A DNA stretch of 46,189 nt from BJGO01 sp964640655 (GCA_964640655.1 CAZXFT010000025.1:1-46189), one strand, 5' to 3'; shown: positions 1 to 8,650, counted from the stretch's first letter. The notes: a model not told the origin generated them from the letters alone. Numbers and translations are program-made.

Positions 1-2
1 TT

Positions 3-707
3 ACCTTTATTGACAGTACCTACTCTGTTTCAGCCGGTGCTGCGGTGAGCCCTAATTCTCGCTATTTGTATTTTGCATTAAGAACCAAAATCTGGCAGTT
101 CGATTTGCAAGCTGCGGATATATTGGCAAGTAAAACTGTTGTTGCGGAGTATGATGGATTCTTAGACCCTCTGTCACCTCCTAATTGGCCTTTACCTACA
201 GTATTTGTATGGATGCAACTTGGTCCAGATAATAAAGTATACATCTGCGGTGGTAACACAACATATTTACACACCATAGACAACCCCAATGAACAAGGAT
301 TAGCTTGTAATGTAAACCAACACAGCTTTAGAATGCCCACCCTTAATGCGTATTCTATGCCCAACTTCCCCAACTTCCGCCTGGGCCCTATAGATGGCAG
401 CCCTTGCGATACTTTGGGGATAGATAACCTCACTAACATCAACGACAAACTCGATAACAACAGTGAGCCTGTAAAGCTATACCCTAACCCCGCATCAGAT
501 TACATCACCCTCTTTGTACCGCGCCTTACCAAAGCCTGGGAGTTTGCACTGTATGATATTACCGGTAAAGAAGTTTTCAAAAACCAATCGCGTGGTGCTT
601 TTAGAAGTTACAACATTAATCACTTAGCGCAAGGGATGTACCTGTGGAAGCTGGTTTATGAGGATGGCAAGGTGGAGAATGGAAAGATAATTATTCAAAA
701 AAATTAA
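3..707 (+). CDS. T9SS type A sorting-domain protein, 3' part (5' end outside window)
   Basis: The frame is open from the first bases of the window, so the gene starts upstream and only about 234 C-terminal residues are visible. The last ~75 residues form a T9SS type A sorting domain: it begins KLYPNPASDYITLFVP, continues with a FALYDITGKEVF strand, and ends LAQGMYLWKLVYEDGKVENG before a basic tail. This domain directs export through the outer membrane by the type IX system, with cleavage and surface attachment or release. The preceding part (SPNSRYLYFAL, QFDLQA, GPDNKVYICGGN) resembles beta-propeller-like repeats of Bacteroidota surface proteins that contain PKD or gliding-motility-type domains, but I cannot name its function. 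The GTG at 45 is an internal codon, not a start. Confidence 0.8.
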   Translation, partial: TFIDSTYSVSAGAAVSPNSRYLYFALRTKIWQFDLQAADILASKTVVAEYDGFLDPLSPPNWPLPTVFVWMQLGPDNKVYICGGNTTYLHTIDNPNEQGLACNVNQHSFRMPTLNAYSMPNFPNFRLGPIDGSPCDTLGIDNLTNINDKLDNNSEPVKLYPNPASDYITLFVPRLTKAWEFALYDITGKEVFKNQSRGAFRSYNINHLAQGMYLWKLVYEDGKVENGKIIIQKN

Positions 708-763
708 ATCGTGCAAATCCATCAATCATATAAATCAGCGGTTCAGACAATAGCCATACATTA

Positions 764-826
764 AGTGCATATGCATAGAACGCTATTGAAGCAGCCGGTG
801 GTACGGTGAATATTATTGGTAAATAA
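764..826 (+). pseudogene. Possible remnant of the 3' end of rplO (ribosomal protein L15)
   Basis: Read in one frame, this stretch gives S-A-Y-A, a TAG stop, then NAIEAAGGTVNIIGK and a TAA stop at 824-826. Bacteroidota L15 proteins typically end in a block like AHAFS..AIEAxGGTV, so this matches the last ~20 residues, with one in-frame stop where a Phe-Ser-type segment should be. There is no start codon or upstream L15 sequence. The alpha-operon genes infA-rplQ lie 4.4 kb away but without secY, map or rplO in front of them. A degraded copy left by a rearrangement is my inference; chance similarity over so few residues is possible. Confidence 0.35.
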
Positions 827-849
827 CTTATACATAACATCATCAATAA

Positions 850-875
850 AGCCTCCGACGTTCGGGGGCTTTTTT
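850..875 (+). terminator. Rho-independent terminator
   Basis: A 9-bp stem (AGCCTCCGA at 850-858 and TCGGGGGCT at 862-870, with one T-G pair) has a CGT loop and is followed by T871-T875. It would end transcripts from the left T9SS gene or from whatever once ended in the rplO-like tail. Confidence 0.8.
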
Positions 876-1102
876 GTTTATATAGCTGTTTGATTTCTGA
901 GCTCTGCTGGTTGGTCAGTGAAAATAAAATGGAGCATAATATCTGAATTGTAAATGGTAGTATTTGAATGATGGTTTATTATGGATAGTGCAAATATTAG
1001 TATTGCCATAATACCTCAATTTTTTACTCATTCAAATTAACAAGGGACTAATATTACCGGGGAGGATGGTTAACTGGGTTAAGTTGAATTAATTGACGTT
1101 TA

Positions 1103-2902
1103 TTATTTCCTGCTATTCAGATACTGAAATACAATATCAGCTTTTGATTTACCGACACATTGCTCTATCTCTTCTAACGAAGCTGTAGAAAGTTTTTTAA
1201 TGCTTTTAAATTGCTTCATTAATACTTCAAATGTCTTTGGTCCAATACCATCAATTTGAGTTAGCGTAGATTTCAAAGTGTTATTATCGCGAACCTTTCT
1301 GTGAAAAGTTATGGCAAAACGGTGCGCCTCGTTTCTGATTTGCTGAATCAGTTTTAAGCTTTCAGATTTTTTATTGATGTAGAGCGGCAGAGAATCCTCA
1401 GGGTAATAAATTTCCTCCAACTTTTTGGCTATACCAATTACAGGTACTTTACCAATAAGCTCCAATTGATGGAGACTTTCGCAGGCTGCGCTGAGTTGAC
1501 CTTTGCCACCGTCGATAATAATTAAGTTGGCAAGAGGAAGATTTTCGTCTAATACCCTTTTGTATCTTCTGAAAACGATTTCGCGCATACTGGCAAAATC
1601 ATCAGGCCCTTCAACGTTTTTAACATGAAAATGACGATATTCTTTTTTTGCTGCTTTACCATCAATAAAACACACCATAGATGCCACCGGATTGGTTCCC
1701 TGAATATTGGAGTTGTCAAAACATTCAATTCTGTTGGGTAAGTGATTCAGTCGTAAATCGTCTTTGAGTGTACTGAGTATTCGTTGAGCAGGAGGTACCT
1801 TTTGCTGAGCTAATAATATGGTTTTCTTAGCCTGTATGTAATAAAATAGATTTTTATCGGCCAACTCTAATAGTTTAAGCTTATCTCCTCGCTGTGGAAC
1901 AGTAACTATGATGCTTTTATCTAAAGAATCAACTTCGAAAGGAACGATCACTTCATTGGAGTTGCTGCTGAACATTTCGCGTAGTTCGGTAATACCGAGT
2001 TCCAGCATTTGAACATCTTCCTCCTCAATATTTTCCTGCAATTCCAATGTTTTGGTTTGTACAATGGAACCGTTCACTACTTTCATGTAGTTGATATAAA
2101 CAACATCCTTGTCTTTCTTTAAACCAAAGACATCTATGTTATCGAGATTAGGATTAACAATGGTGCTTTTGTTCTGATAGAGTTGAAGTGCATCAATCTT
2201 CTGTTTGAATATTTCGGCCTGTTCGAAATCCATTTTCTCTGCAGCGTGTGTCATTTGATCAGTAAAAAATTGAATAACAGGATTGATTTGACCTTTGAGA
2301 ATGCTTCGGATTTGTTTGATGGTATTGTTATAGTCCTGTTCAGTTTGCAGCTTTTGACAGGGGCCTTTACAGTGACCGATATGATATTCAAGACAAACAC
2401 GATACTTGCTTTTTTCCAGTGCTTTTGCAGATAAATTCAGAGTGCAGTTGCGTAGCGGGAATACCTCACGAAAAAACTCCAGTATGGCATATACACGTTG
2501 TACAGATGTATAAGGGCCTAAATACTCTGACCCGTCTCTTATAATGCGTCGAGTCAGGAATACCCGAGGGAAAGGTTCTTTCTTAATGCAGATATAAGGG
2601 TATGTTTTATCGTCCTTGAGATTGATATTATAACGCGGTTGAAATTTTTTGATTAAGGCATTCTCCAGTAAGAGCGCATCTTGTTCTGTGTCAACGACTG
2701 TAAACTCAATATTTCTTGCAGTAAAAACCATACGTTCTGTCTTTACTGAGTTCTGTGTTTTTAAGAAGTAAGAACTGATTCGCTTCTTTAAACTCTTGGC
2801 TTTGCCTATATAAATAGGGTAATTGCTTTCGTCCAGAAAACGATATATGCCCGGTGCATCGGGTAGACCCGGCTGAATGATTTTATAATCATCGGCATTC
2901 AT
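1103..2902 (-). CDS. uvrC: Excinuclease ABC subunit C
   Basis: UvrC makes both incisions around a DNA lesion in nucleotide excision repair, working with UvrA and UvrB in the cytoplasm. All expected domains are present in 599 residues, the usual length: a GIY-YIG nuclease (GIY at 18-20, YIG at 31-33, Arg41) for the 3' cut; four cysteines (153, 170, 178, 182) in the RNCTLNLS/CLEYHIGHCKGPC region, matching the family's iron-sulfur site; a UVR motif (about 220-240) that contacts UvrB; an RNase H-like nuclease for the 5' cut (D396 in FDNSN, D464 in IIDGGKG); and a C-terminal helix-hairpin-helix (TQIDGIGPKTFEVLM). It starts 6 nt after the stop of the E1 dehydrogenase gene, so it is probably co-transcribed with it. 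Nothing looks broken. Confidence 0.97.
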   Translation of the reverse strand: MNADDYKIIQPGLPDAPGIYRFLDESNYPIYIGKAKSLKKRISSYFLKTQNSVKTERMVFTARNIEFTVVDTEQDALLLENALIKKFQPRYNINLKDDKTYPYICIKKEPFPRVFLTRRIIRDGSEYLGPYTSVQRVYAILEFFREVFPLRNCTLNLSAKALEKSKYRVCLEYHIGHCKGPCQKLQTEQDYNNTIKQIRSILKGQINPVIQFFTDQMTHAAEKMDFEQAEIFKQKIDALQLYQNKSTIVNPNLDNIDVFGLKKDKDVVYINYMKVVNGSIVQTKTLELQENIEEEDVQMLELGITELREMFSSNSNEVIVPFEVDSLDKSIIVTVPQRGDKLKLLELADKNLFYYIQAKKTILLAQQKVPPAQRILSTLKDDLRLNHLPNRIECFDNSNIQGTNPVASMVCFIDGKAAKKEYRHFHVKNVEGPDDFASMREIVFRRYKRVLDENLPLANLIIIDGGKGQLSAACESLHQLELIGKVPVIGIAKKLEEIYYPEDSLPLYINKKSESLKLIQQIRNEAHRFAITFHRKVRDNNTLKSTLTQIDGIGPKTFEVLMKQFKSIKKLSTASLEEIEQCVGKSKADIVFQYLNSRK

Positions 2903-2908
2903 TACAAA

Positions 2909-5050
2909 CTATTCGCTAAGTAATTTGCCAATCTGTTCTGCTACGAGCTCTGCATTAGGAAGAATTTCTTTTTCCAATCCCATATTTAATGGAATAGCCG
3001 GAACAGGTTTAGCACCTATAATAGAAACAGGAGCATCTAAATTTTTAAAACATTTAGAAGAAATTCTGCCTGCCAATGCCTGAGTAAATGAGTTCTCAAC
3101 GGGTTCTTCAGTAAGCACTATGCACTTACCATGTTTCTTAACAGTTGTCAAAATCAAATCCTCGTCGAGAGGATGCAGTGTTCTTAAGTCGATGATTTCA
3201 ACCTGACCGGGATAATTCTTAGCAGCATTTAATGACCAATGCACACCCATACCATAGGTGATGATGCATAAACTTTCACCGCTTGTTGTTAAATCTTGAT
3301 CAGCTGCAAGGGCAATGCGTCCTTTGCCCAAAGGTATAATGTAATCCTCGTCAGGTTCGATGGTTTTTGCTTCTTCTGTTCCCGGAACTTTACTCCAGTA
3401 CAAGCCTTTATGTTCAAACATAACAACAGGGTTTGGATCGTAGAAGGCGCCTTTTAACAAACCCTTTAAATCAGCAGCATTGGAAGGGTAACATACTTTG
3501 ATGCCTCTTACAGCAAGAATACTGGATTCTATACATCCACTATGATAGGGGCCTCCACCACCATATGCACCAATAGGTATTCTAATTAAAGATTGTACCG
3601 GAAATTGCCCTCTGGACAAGTAACAAGATTTGGATAATTCAGTTACTAATTGATTGACTCCGGGCCAGATATAGTCTGCAAACTGAATTTCGACAATAGG
3701 TTTTAATCCCAGGGCACTGAGTCCTGCTGTTGAGCCTATAATATAAGCTTCCTGTATGGCCGTATTAAAGACACGCTCGTCGCCATGTTTTTCTGCTAAA
3801 GTTGCCGCCTCTCTGAACACGCCACCCAATCTTCTTCCCACATCTTGGCCATAGAATAATGCATCGGGGTGTTTTTTTAATATCTCATCTATGGCATGTA
3901 ATGCAGCATCCACCATCACCGTTTTCTCACTGATGTTTAGAGGTACTCGTATACCTTTTTCTTCAGTTACTGGTGTGTCAGCAAAAATGTGATTCAATAT
4001 GGAATCGGCAGTTGGATCAGGTGCAGCCTTTGCCTTTTCGAAGCATTCGGTAATGTAGTTATTTGCCTCAGAATTTATGCGCTCCAACTCCGTTGATTTA
4101 ACACCGCATTCTAAAAGAAAATGCTTGAGTTTGACAAATGGATCAGACTCGGCGTGTTTCTTTAAATCATCATCTGTTCTGTACCATTCTTTTCTGACAC
4201 CGGATGTGTGATGGCCTAATAAAGGAACTTTAGCATGAAGTAAAATTGGTTTACGGTGTTTTCTGACATAGGTTAGACAGTCTTCGATAGCATTCCAGGA
4301 ATGATAAAAGTCTGAACCATCAACGCGCATTCTTTTTAGACCTTTAAAACCTGCTGCGTAATCGAAAGCATCCATAGCACGAGCTTCATCTGAAGAAACC
4401 GATATGCCCCAGTCATTATCCTGAACCAGATAAATGATAGGAAGTTGTTTTAAAACAGCAAATTGAAGTGCCTCAGAAACTTCACCCTCTGTCATTGCAC
4501 CATCGCCAATGGAGCAAAGTGTTACCGGTGGAGTTGGATACTCTATTAATCTCTGTGTTTCTATGTATTTTATTCCTTGTGCCATTCCTGTAGCAGGAAT
4601 AATTTGCATACCTGTAGCACTGGATTGATGCGGTATGAGAGGACGGTTATTCCCTTTATTAGAAGGGTGTGAGTAATATGTTCTTCCGCCGGAAAAGGGA
4701 TCATCAGCTTTTGCCAATAATTGCAGCATCAATTCATAAGGAGACCAGCCCATAGCTAAAAGCATTGCTTCATCGCGATAATAGGGTGTGGCACAATCGT
4801 GAGATTGTAATAGTAAACCGGCAGCTATCTGAATAGCTTCGTGCCCCCTGGAAGTGCTGTGTACATATTTACAAATAGACCTGTTATCGTCATAGATAGC
4901 AGCCATGTGCTGCACATAACACATTAACCTGTATGCTTTTATAAAATGATCCGGTATTCCTGCCGGATATATTGCTGGACTATTTTTAAATAACTGCTCC
5001 AAAACTGAATAATAATTAAGTGCTTGTAATATTATCCTAAAGCTACTCAA
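2909..5050 (-). CDS. Fused 2-oxoacid (branched-chain type) dehydrogenase E1, alpha and beta subunits
   Basis: The thiamine-diphosphate-dependent E1 component decarboxylates 2-oxoacids and passes the acyl group to the lipoyl E2 subunit. The first ~345 residues are the alpha subunit, with YYRDEAM near 90 and the ThDP motif GDGAMTEGE (182-190) closing at QDNDW (N212). From ~365 on is the beta subunit (ALFYGQDVGRRLGGVFRE, NTAIQEAYIIGSTAGLS, IQFADYIWPG, TYGMGVHW). The alpha-beta fusion in one chain is common in Bacteroidota. The pattern resembles branched-chain 2-oxoisovalerate dehydrogenase, but the substrate is not proven. No E2 or E3 gene is nearby. The start is uncertain: an in-frame TAG lies just upstream, so TTG at 5050 is the longest usable start, and the first Met is residue 43, after sequence that already looks alpha-like. 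Confidence 0.88.
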   Translation of the reverse strand: MSSFRIILQALNYYSVLEQLFKNSPAIYPAGIPDHFIKAYRLMCYVQHMAAIYDDNRSICKYVHSTSRGHEAIQIAAGLLLQSHDCATPYYRDEAMLLAMGWSPYELMLQLLAKADDPFSGGRTYYSHPSNKGNNRPLIPHQSSATGMQIIPATGMAQGIKYIETQRLIEYPTPPVTLCSIGDGAMTEGEVSEALQFAVLKQLPIIYLVQDNDWGISVSSDEARAMDAFDYAAGFKGLKRMRVDGSDFYHSWNAIEDCLTYVRKHRKPILLHAKVPLLGHHTSGVRKEWYRTDDDLKKHAESDPFVKLKHFLLECGVKSTELERINSEANNYITECFEKAKAAPDPTADSILNHIFADTPVTEEKGIRVPLNISEKTVMVDAALHAIDEILKKHPDALFYGQDVGRRLGGVFREAATLAEKHGDERVFNTAIQEAYIIGSTAGLSALGLKPIVEIQFADYIWPGVNQLVTELSKSCYLSRGQFPVQSLIRIPIGAYGGGGPYHSGCIESSILAVRGIKVCYPSNAADLKGLLKGAFYDPNPVVMFEHKGLYWSKVPGTEEAKTIEPDEDYIIPLGKGRIALAADQDLTTSGESLCIITYGMGVHWSLNAAKNYPGQVEIIDLRTLHPLDEDLILTTVKKHGKCIVLTEEPVENSFTQALAGRISSKCFKNLDAPVSIIGAKPVPAIPLNMGLEKEILPNAELVAEQIGKLLSE

Positions 5051-5124
5051 TAATAAAATCTAATGATTTAGGAGCAACTTTTGAGTGAAAATACACAAAA
5101 TGGCTATAAAATTCTGATATGGGC

Positions 5125-5155
5125 TTGCTTATCAAATAAAAAGAAATTACTTTTG
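5125..5155 (+). promoter_or_regulatory. Promoter of the infA-rplQ operon (TTG-N20-TAnnTTTG)
   Basis: TTG at 5125-5127 and TACTTTTG at 5148-5155 are separated by 20 nt, matching the Bacteroidota housekeeping promoter (-33 TTG, -7 TAnnTTTG). Transcription should begin near 5160, giving a leader of about 25 nt before infA. The same spacing recurs at 15491-15521 and 17374-17404. Confidence 0.75.
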
Positions 5156-5184
5156 CCTTCCCTTTTAAAAATGGGCTGATATTA

Positions 5185-5403
5185 ATGCCAAAAGAAGACC
5201 TGATTAAACAAGACGGAACCATTACAGAAGCATTGTCCAATGCGATGTTCAGGGTACGATTGGAAAACGGGCACGAGGTTTTGGCAACTATTTCGGGAAA
5301 GATGAGAATGCATTATATTCGAATTCTTCCCGGAGACCGTGTAACGGTTGAAATGTCGGCCTATGATTTAAGCAGGGGAAGAATTACATACCGATTTAAA
5401 TAA
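5185..5403 (+). CDS. infA: Translation initiation factor IF-1
   Basis: IF-1 occupies the A site of the 30S subunit during initiation. The 72-residue protein is full length and nearly all S1-like OB fold: KEDLIKQDGTITEAL, NAMFRVRLENGHEVLATISGKMR, IRILPGDRVTVEMSAYDLSRGRI. It is the first gene of the ribosomal operon, 30 nt downstream of a strong promoter box, and rpmJ follows after 6 nt. In many Bacteroidota secY and map stand directly upstream of infA; here the upstream neighbour is a divergent metabolic gene, so the ribosomal cluster is split. Confidence 0.97.
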   Translation: MPKEDLIKQDGTITEALSNAMFRVRLENGHEVLATISGKMRMHYIRILPGDRVTVEMSAYDLSRGRITYRFK

Positions 5404-5409
5404 ACCAAC

Positions 5410-5526
5410 ATGAAAGTAAGAGCATCCATAAAAAGAAGAAGCCCGGAATGCAAAATTGTGCGTCGTAAGGGCAAATTGTATGTGATTAACAAGAAAAACC
5501 CACGTTACAAACAGCGTCAAGGATAA
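5410..5526 (+). CDS. rpmJ: 50S ribosomal protein L36 (zinc-less form)
   Basis: A 38-residue gene lies between infA and rpsM. The ends MKVRASIKRRSPECKIV and NPRYKQRQG are diagnostic of L36. The classical zinc-ribbon L36 has three Cys and a His; here only one Cys (C14) remains, and the other ligand positions are Ser, Asn or Tyr, so this is the C-minus form that does not bind zinc. L36 helps fold 23S rRNA in the large subunit. The gene starts 6 nt after infA and ends 24 nt before rpsM, within the same operon. Confidence 0.95.
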   Translation: MKVRASIKRRSPECKIVRRKGKLYVINKKNPRYKQRQG

Positions 5527-5550
5527 ACTAAAAAACACACAGCATAGTCA

Positions 5551-5934
5551 ATGGCAAGAATATCAGGTATTGATTTACCAAAAAATAAAAGAGGAGATGT
5601 TGGATTATCGTACATCTTTGGAATTGGCGTTTCAGCCGGACGCAGTATACTTGAAAAAGCCGGCATCGATATAGAGAAAAAAGTGAAAGATTGGAATGAT
5701 GATGAGTTGAATGCAATTCGTAACATCATCAACAACGAATTTAAAGTTGAAGGAGCGCTTCGTTCCGAAATTCAGCTAAACATAAAACGTCTGATGGACA
5801 TAGGTTCTTACCGTGGCATACGTCACCGTAAAGGATTGCCGGTTCGTGGACAGAGAACAAGAACTAATTCACGCACTCGTAAGGGTAAACGTAAAACTGT
5901 TGCCGGTAAGAAAAAAGCTCCGGCTAAAAAATAA
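5551..5934 (+). CDS. rpsM: 30S ribosomal protein S13
   Basis: S13 sits in the head of the small subunit and contacts the P-site tRNA and bridge B1. The 127-residue protein begins MARISGIDLPKNKRG, has the helix-two-turn-helix region (YIFGIGVSAGRSILEKAGI), and carries the conserved basic tail motif RGLPVRGQRTRTNSRTRKG before a Lys/Ala-rich extension. Length and order are normal for the alpha operon, and rpsK follows after 28 nt. Confidence 0.97.
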   Translation: MARISGIDLPKNKRGDVGLSYIFGIGVSAGRSILEKAGIDIEKKVKDWNDDELNAIRNIINNEFKVEGALRSEIQLNIKRLMDIGSYRGIRHRKGLPVRGQRTRTNSRTRKGKRKTVAGKKKAPAKK

Positions 5935-5962
5935 CATTGACTACAATTAATAATATCAAATA

Positions 5963-6352
5963 ATGGCTGAAGCTAAAAAAGCGACGAAAAAACGCACTGT
6001 AAAAACAGAACCTGAAGGAAAACTCTTTATTCAGGCAAGTTTTAACAACATTATCATCTCTTTTACTAACCGCAATGGCGATGTGATCAGTTGGTCATCG
6101 GCCGGCAAGGTTGGTTTTAAGGGGTCTAAGAAAAATACTCCATATGCAGCTCAGGTTGCAGCACAGGAAGCAGCTAAGGTTGCACACGACGCCGGCTTGA
6201 GAAAAGTTGAGGTGTTTGTTAACGGTCCCGGTTCAGGTCGCGAATCTGCTATCAGATCAGTTGCCGGTGCAGGTATTGAAGTTACTATCATTCGTGATAT
6301 GACTCCACTACCACACAACGGTTGTCGTCCACCCAAGAAAAGAAGAGTTTAA
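5963..6352 (+). CDS. rpsK: 30S ribosomal protein S11
   Basis: S11 lies on the platform of the 30S subunit near the E site and the Shine-Dalgarno/anti-SD helix. The 129-residue protein has the characteristic core (ASFNNIIISFTNRNGDVI, GSKKNTPYAAQVAA) and the diagnostic C-terminal block NGPGSGRESAIRS ... HNGCRPPKKRRV. Its N-terminus is a short Lys-rich extension, as usual in the phylum. It is flanked by rpsM and rpsD with short gaps. Confidence 0.97.
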   Translation: MAEAKKATKKRTVKTEPEGKLFIQASFNNIIISFTNRNGDVISWSSAGKVGFKGSKKNTPYAAQVAAQEAAKVAHDAGLRKVEVFVNGPGSGRESAIRSVAGAGIEVTIIRDMTPLPHNGCRPPKKRRV

Positions 6353-6378
6353 TCCATCATCATACTATCTGATTACTA

Positions 6379-6984
6379 ATGGCAAGATATTTAGGTTCAA
6401 AATCAAAGATTTCAAGAAAGTTCGGAGAGCCAGTTTTAGGAGCTTCTAAATCACTTGAAAAGAAAAATTACCCACCGGGAATTCATGGCCCATCTAAGCG
6501 CAAAAAGTCGCTTTCGGAATATGGCCAGCAATTAAAAGAAAAGCAAAAAGCAAAATACACTTACGGTCTTTTAGAAAGACAGTTTGCAAAGGTTTATCAG
6601 GAAGCTGCCCGTAAAAAAGGTGTTACCGGTGAAAACTTATTGAAGTTGCTTGAAGCTCGCCTCGATAATACTATTTATCGTTTGGGAGTTGCTTCTTCAC
6701 GCCGTTTTGCACGACAGTTAGTTGGACATAAGCACATTACCGTAAATGGAAAAGTGGTAAACATACCATCATATACACTTCGTCCCGGAGATGTTATCGG
6801 TATTAATACCGCTACTAAAAATAAGCAAGCACTTACCACTCGTTTTAATGCAGGACCCACAAAGTTTCCTTGGTTGGAATGGAATGCTGATAAAATGGAA
6901 GGCACATTTTTAGCTATGCCTGAGAAAGATCAAATACCTGAAAATATTCGCGAGCAACTTATCGTCGAATTATATTCTAAGTAA
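6379..6984 (+). CDS. rpsD: 30S ribosomal protein S4
   Basis: S4 nucleates assembly of the small subunit and, in other bacteria, autoregulates the alpha operon. The 201-residue protein is of usual length. The N-terminal region lacks the zinc-binding cysteines of some S4 proteins. The S4 RNA-binding domain runs from about residue 95 (RLDNTIYRLGVASSRRFARQ, GHKHITVNGKVVNIPSY, LRPGDVIGI). The C-terminus ends PENIREQLIVELYSK, as is typical. It lies between rpsK (26 nt) and rpoA (34 nt). Confidence 0.97.
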   Translation: MARYLGSKSKISRKFGEPVLGASKSLEKKNYPPGIHGPSKRKKSLSEYGQQLKEKQKAKYTYGLLERQFAKVYQEAARKKGVTGENLLKLLEARLDNTIYRLGVASSRRFARQLVGHKHITVNGKVVNIPSYTLRPGDVIGINTATKNKQALTTRFNAGPTKFPWLEWNADKMEGTFLAMPEKDQIPENIREQLIVELYSK

Positions 6985-7018
6985 CAGTTTTAATTCACAA
7001 TAATCAATCATAAAAATA

Positions 7019-8017
7019 ATGAGCATACTCACATTTCAAAAACCTGACAAGATAGTTTTACAAAAGGCAACTGATTTTGACGGTTACTTTGAATTCAAAC
7101 CATTAGAGCCCGGATTCGGTGTTACTATTGGCAATGCATTACGTCGCGTTTTGCTTTCTTCACTTGAAGGTTATGCTATTTCTGCCATCAGAATCAGTGG
7201 TGTAGATCATGAGTTTTCAACTATTAAAGGAGTGATTGAAGATGTAACGGAAATTATCCTGAATCTGAAGCAAGTGCGTTTCAAAAAGGTTAATGATGAT
7301 GACACGCAACAAGAAAAAATTCTTGTAAGCATAAAAGGTAAAGATGAGTTTACTGCAGCGGATATTGAAAAATCGACTGCTTCATTTAAAATCATGAACC
7401 CTGAATTGGTTATTTGTCGAATTGATAAAGACAAAGCACCAAAATTTGATCTTGAACTTACTGTAATAAAAGGTCGTGGTTATCTGCCCGCTGAAGAAAA
7501 CAAGTTAAAGGATGCTCCGGCCGGAATGATTGCTATTGATGCCATTTTCACTCCTATCAAGAATGTAAAGTATGTTGTAGAAAACACTCGTGTTGAGCAA
7601 AAAACCGACTACGAAAAGCTGAACATTGAAATTCAAACTGACGGAACTATTCATCCTGATGAGGCTATTAAAGAGGCTTCCAAGATTTTGATTCAACATT
7701 TAATGCTCATTTCTGATGAGAATATCTCTTTTGACAGTCACGATAAGGTTGAAGAAGATGCTGTTGATGAGCAGGTATTGCACATGAGAAAACTATTGAA
7801 GACTCCTTTGGAAGATATGGACTTGTCTGTTCGTGCTTATAACTGTTTGAAAGCAGCTAAAATCAACAGTTTATCTGAACTAGTGAAATATGACACCAAC
7901 GAGTTATTAAAATTCAGAAATTTTGGTCGTAAGTCATTAATGGAAATAGAAGCATTGATTAACGAGAAGGGCTTGCATTTCGGAATGGATTTGTCAAAAT
8001 ACAACATTGAAGACTAA
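7019..8017 (+). CDS. rpoA: DNA-directed RNA polymerase alpha subunit
   Basis: The alpha dimer scaffolds assembly of RNA polymerase. Residues ~1-230 form the N-terminal domain (FKPLEPGFGVTIGNALRRVL, then SSLEGYAISAIRISGVDHEF). An acidic linker leads to the C-terminal domain (about 260-325), which contacts upstream DNA and activators: DLSVRAYNCLKAAKINSLSE and KFRNFGRKSLMEIEALINEK, each a helix-hairpin-helix signature. The 332-residue length is normal for Bacteroidota. It is followed after 22 nt by rplQ. Confidence 0.98.
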   Translation: MSILTFQKPDKIVLQKATDFDGYFEFKPLEPGFGVTIGNALRRVLLSSLEGYAISAIRISGVDHEFSTIKGVIEDVTEIILNLKQVRFKKVNDDDTQQEKILVSIKGKDEFTAADIEKSTASFKIMNPELVICRIDKDKAPKFDLELTVIKGRGYLPAEENKLKDAPAGMIAIDAIFTPIKNVKYVVENTRVEQKTDYEKLNIEIQTDGTIHPDEAIKEASKILIQHLMLISDENISFDSHDKVEEDAVDEQVLHMRKLLKTPLEDMDLSVRAYNCLKAAKINSLSELVKYDTNELLKFRNFGRKSLMEIEALINEKGLHFGMDLSKYNIED

Positions 8018-8039
8018 TAATACAGCGGATTAATACATT

Positions 8040-8600
8040 ATGAGACACGGAAATAAAATAAATCATTTAGGCAGAAAAAGCGAGCACCGTAAGGCTTTGT
8101 TAAGCAATATGGCCAGTTCACTGATTGAGCATAAACACATTATCACCACTACAGCTAAGGCTAAAGCTTTGCGTGTTTTTGTTGAACCATTGATTTCAAA
8201 GTCAAAAAACAACAGTACACACTCACGTCGTATAGTTTTTTCATACTTACGCGATAAAGATGCCGTAACAACACTGTTTGATGTTGTGGCTCCTAAAGTG
8301 GCATCTCGTCCTGGTGGTTATACACGTATCATTAAGTTAGAGCCTCGTCGTGGCGATGCTGCGGAAATGGCAATGATAGAATTAGTTGATTTCAGCCTTT
8401 CTTCAGGTTCAGTATCTGAAGGTGCAGAATCTAAAGCAGTTGCTCCTAAGAAGCGTACTCGTCGTAGTAGTGCTAAGAAGTCTGCTGACGGTACTTCTTC
8501 TGATAAGCCTAAAGTTGAAAACAAAAAACCATCTGCTCCTAAAAGCTCAGGTGCATCAAACGCTCCCAAAATCAGACAGCGTAAAAGCGGTGGAGCATAA
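8040..8600 (+). CDS. rplQ: 50S ribosomal protein L17 with long basic C-terminal tail
   Basis: The first ~118 residues are a standard L17 (MRHGNKINHLGRKSEHRKAL, TTAKAKALRVFVEPLISK, RPGGYTRIIKLEPRRGDAAE, MAMIELVDF), a large-subunit protein near the exit tunnel. A further ~65 residues form a low-complexity tail rich in Lys, Ser, Ala and Pro (KKRTRRSSAKKSADG), likely disordered and RNA-binding. Such tails are known in Bacteroidota L17, but this one is long, giving 186 residues against about 120-130 in Proteobacteria. It is the last gene of the operon, and a terminator follows. Confidence 0.96.
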   Translation: MRHGNKINHLGRKSEHRKALLSNMASSLIEHKHIITTTAKAKALRVFVEPLISKSKNNSTHSRRIVFSYLRDKDAVTTLFDVVAPKVASRPGGYTRIIKLEPRRGDAAEMAMIELVDFSLSSGSVSEGAESKAVAPKKRTRRSSAKKSADGTSSDKPKVENKKPSAPKSSGASNAPKIRQRKSGGA

Positions 8601-8622
8601 TACATTACCTCATACAATAATC

Positions 8623-8650
8623 AAAAGGCCGGACATCCGGCCTTTTGCAT
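8623..8650 (+). terminator. Terminator of the ribosomal operon
   Basis: A perfect 10-bp stem, AAAAGGCCGG at 8623-8632 with CCGGCCTTTT at 8637-8646, has an ACAT loop and its 3' arm ends in a T-run. It stands 22 nt after the rplQ stop. Confidence 0.85.

Larger units (their letters stand above)
708..1102. other. Intergenic region between the T9SS gene and uvrC
   Basis: About 395 bases without a full gene, lying between the 3' ends of two convergent genes. It holds a short stretch resembling the end of rplO (764-826) and a clear hairpin terminator (850-875). From 880 to 1102 the sequence is AT-rich, and I see no gene, RNA or convincing hairpin there, including no obvious terminator for uvrC. Confidence 0.6.

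Noticed and set aside
5043..5240. 65-codon minus-strand open frame overlapping infA
   Set aside because: It is antisense to infA and covers its promoter; there is no family resemblance.
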